Assembly (NCBI GenBank): GCA_032173965.1
Contig: CM063313.1
Coordinates: forward strand, 88,501-152,500
DNA length: 64,000 nucleotides
Direction of reading: 5' to 3'
Source of the DNA: Sitta carolinensis
Lineage: Eukaryota > Chordata > Aves > Passeriformes > Sittidae
Shown: piece by piece, positions 63,401-64,000 of the stretch
Layout: the number at the start of each line of letters is the position of its first letter
Numbering within the stretch: position 1 is the first letter of the stretch
Position numbers and translations under genes: made by a program
Notes under the pieces: generated by a model
Told to the model about the DNA's origin: nothing
The model's input: the letters and a program-made list of their open reading frames with translations, nothing else
Database searches by the model: none

Positions 63401-64000
63401 GAAATTCTAGTTCTTTATGCACTCGAAGTTTTATTTTTTTTTTAAAGGTATAAATTATAACAGGTGTCCTCTCAGTTACCTTAAAATGTTACTGAGCTTT
63501 TCAAGTTCTTCTGAAATATGATTACCACATACGGTAAATGAAAATGAAGTCACTAGATATATCATCTTCAGTATAAAAAAAAAAGTTTAGCTGAAACAGG
63601 AGTGAATTAAAATGTAATATGAAAATGAAATATAAAGGGGACAAATACAATTAGCCAATAATAGCATACCTGTAAGATGACAGGGTCTTCTCCGTTATCA
63701 GAACAAATGTATTAATTTTGGTATAGAAGTTCAAGGTGAATAATTCATTCAGAGAAGTCTGTACAAAGCTTCATAAAGCCTATTATAGTGCCAAAGTCAG
63801 CACTGAACTGACCTCAAAAATAACTACAGCTTTGGTTCAACTCTTAGAAAAATTCCTTTTTGTCTCGTCTCAAAATCAAAAGACATTAATTTCTTGCAAT
63901 GTATCACTTGGATAGACTTGGATATTGAGATGTATTTTATACAGATGAAAACTGAAATAGGACTTTATGTAGTTGAAAACAAGGTCACCTTTAGCTTCTT
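60496..64000 (-). other. TBCA: TBCA intron 1, partial
   Basis: AT-rich sequence upstream of exon 2, lacking a CpG island or a match to the TBCA N terminus. The intron therefore continues past the right edge. It contains a GT-rich tract and no recognised element. Confidence 0.7.
62648..62762. repeat. GT-rich low-complexity tract
   Basis: About 115 bp of G/T-only or nearly G/T-only sequence (TTTGTTTG, GGTGG, TTTTTT). It gives a spurious Gly/Phe/Val-rich open frame. Confidence 0.8.

Noticed and set aside
63950..64000. Possible TBCA exon 1 at the right edge
   Set aside because: No match to the expected N-terminal residues and no CpG island; exon 1 must lie outside.

Overview
This is vertebrate nuclear DNA, most likely from a bird. 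It has AT-rich intergenic sequence, sharply bounded CpG islands, spliced genes and abundant microsatellites. It also carries CR1-type LINE copies and LTRs with the hallmarks of avian endogenous retroviruses. Two genes are recognised with confidence, both on the minus strand. OTP (orthopedia homeobox) is complete, and TBCA (tubulin folding cofactor A) has its last three coding exons inside the window. The order OTP then TBCA, same strand, is the arrangement known from human chromosome 5q14.

Layout. 1-23.4 kb: AT-rich intergenic sequence 3' of OTP; no exon of the next expected gene (WDR41) was recognised. 23.4-24.7 kb: OTP 3'UTR with several possible poly(A) signals. 24,720-30,613: OTP coding exons 3, 2 and 1 in that left-to-right order; the exons join in frame to 325 codons, the human length. 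30.5-31.5 kb: OTP promoter CpG island. 31.5-37.7 kb: upstream regulatory-looking sequence with AT-rich, homeodomain-site-rich blocks, further CpG islands and an orphan CpG island near 36.6-37.6 kb with initiator-type YY1 motifs pointing outward on both strands. 37.7-48 kb: intergenic, with remnants of old CR1. 48,219-64,000: TBCA, from stop codon to an intron that runs off the right edge.

Transposons sit mainly in the TBCA half. A CR1 copy (about 48.5-50.4 kb) is split by a 608-bp solo LTR with a 6-bp target duplication. A second solo-LTR-like element (57,186-58,850) has a 5-bp target duplication, near-perfect inverted ends, an internal minisatellite and a CpG-rich segment. A decayed ERVL-type LTR fragment lies near 53.6 kb.

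The two genes are not functionally linked. OTP is a developmental transcription factor whose neighbourhood appears to be filled with regulatory DNA; TBCA is a housekeeping tubulin chaperone. I saw no CRISPR array, operon, defence system or other clearly new system. The most interesting leads are the orphan divergent CpG-island promoter candidate, the AT-rich blocks around OTP, and the (TA)22 tract just upstream of the OTP start codon.
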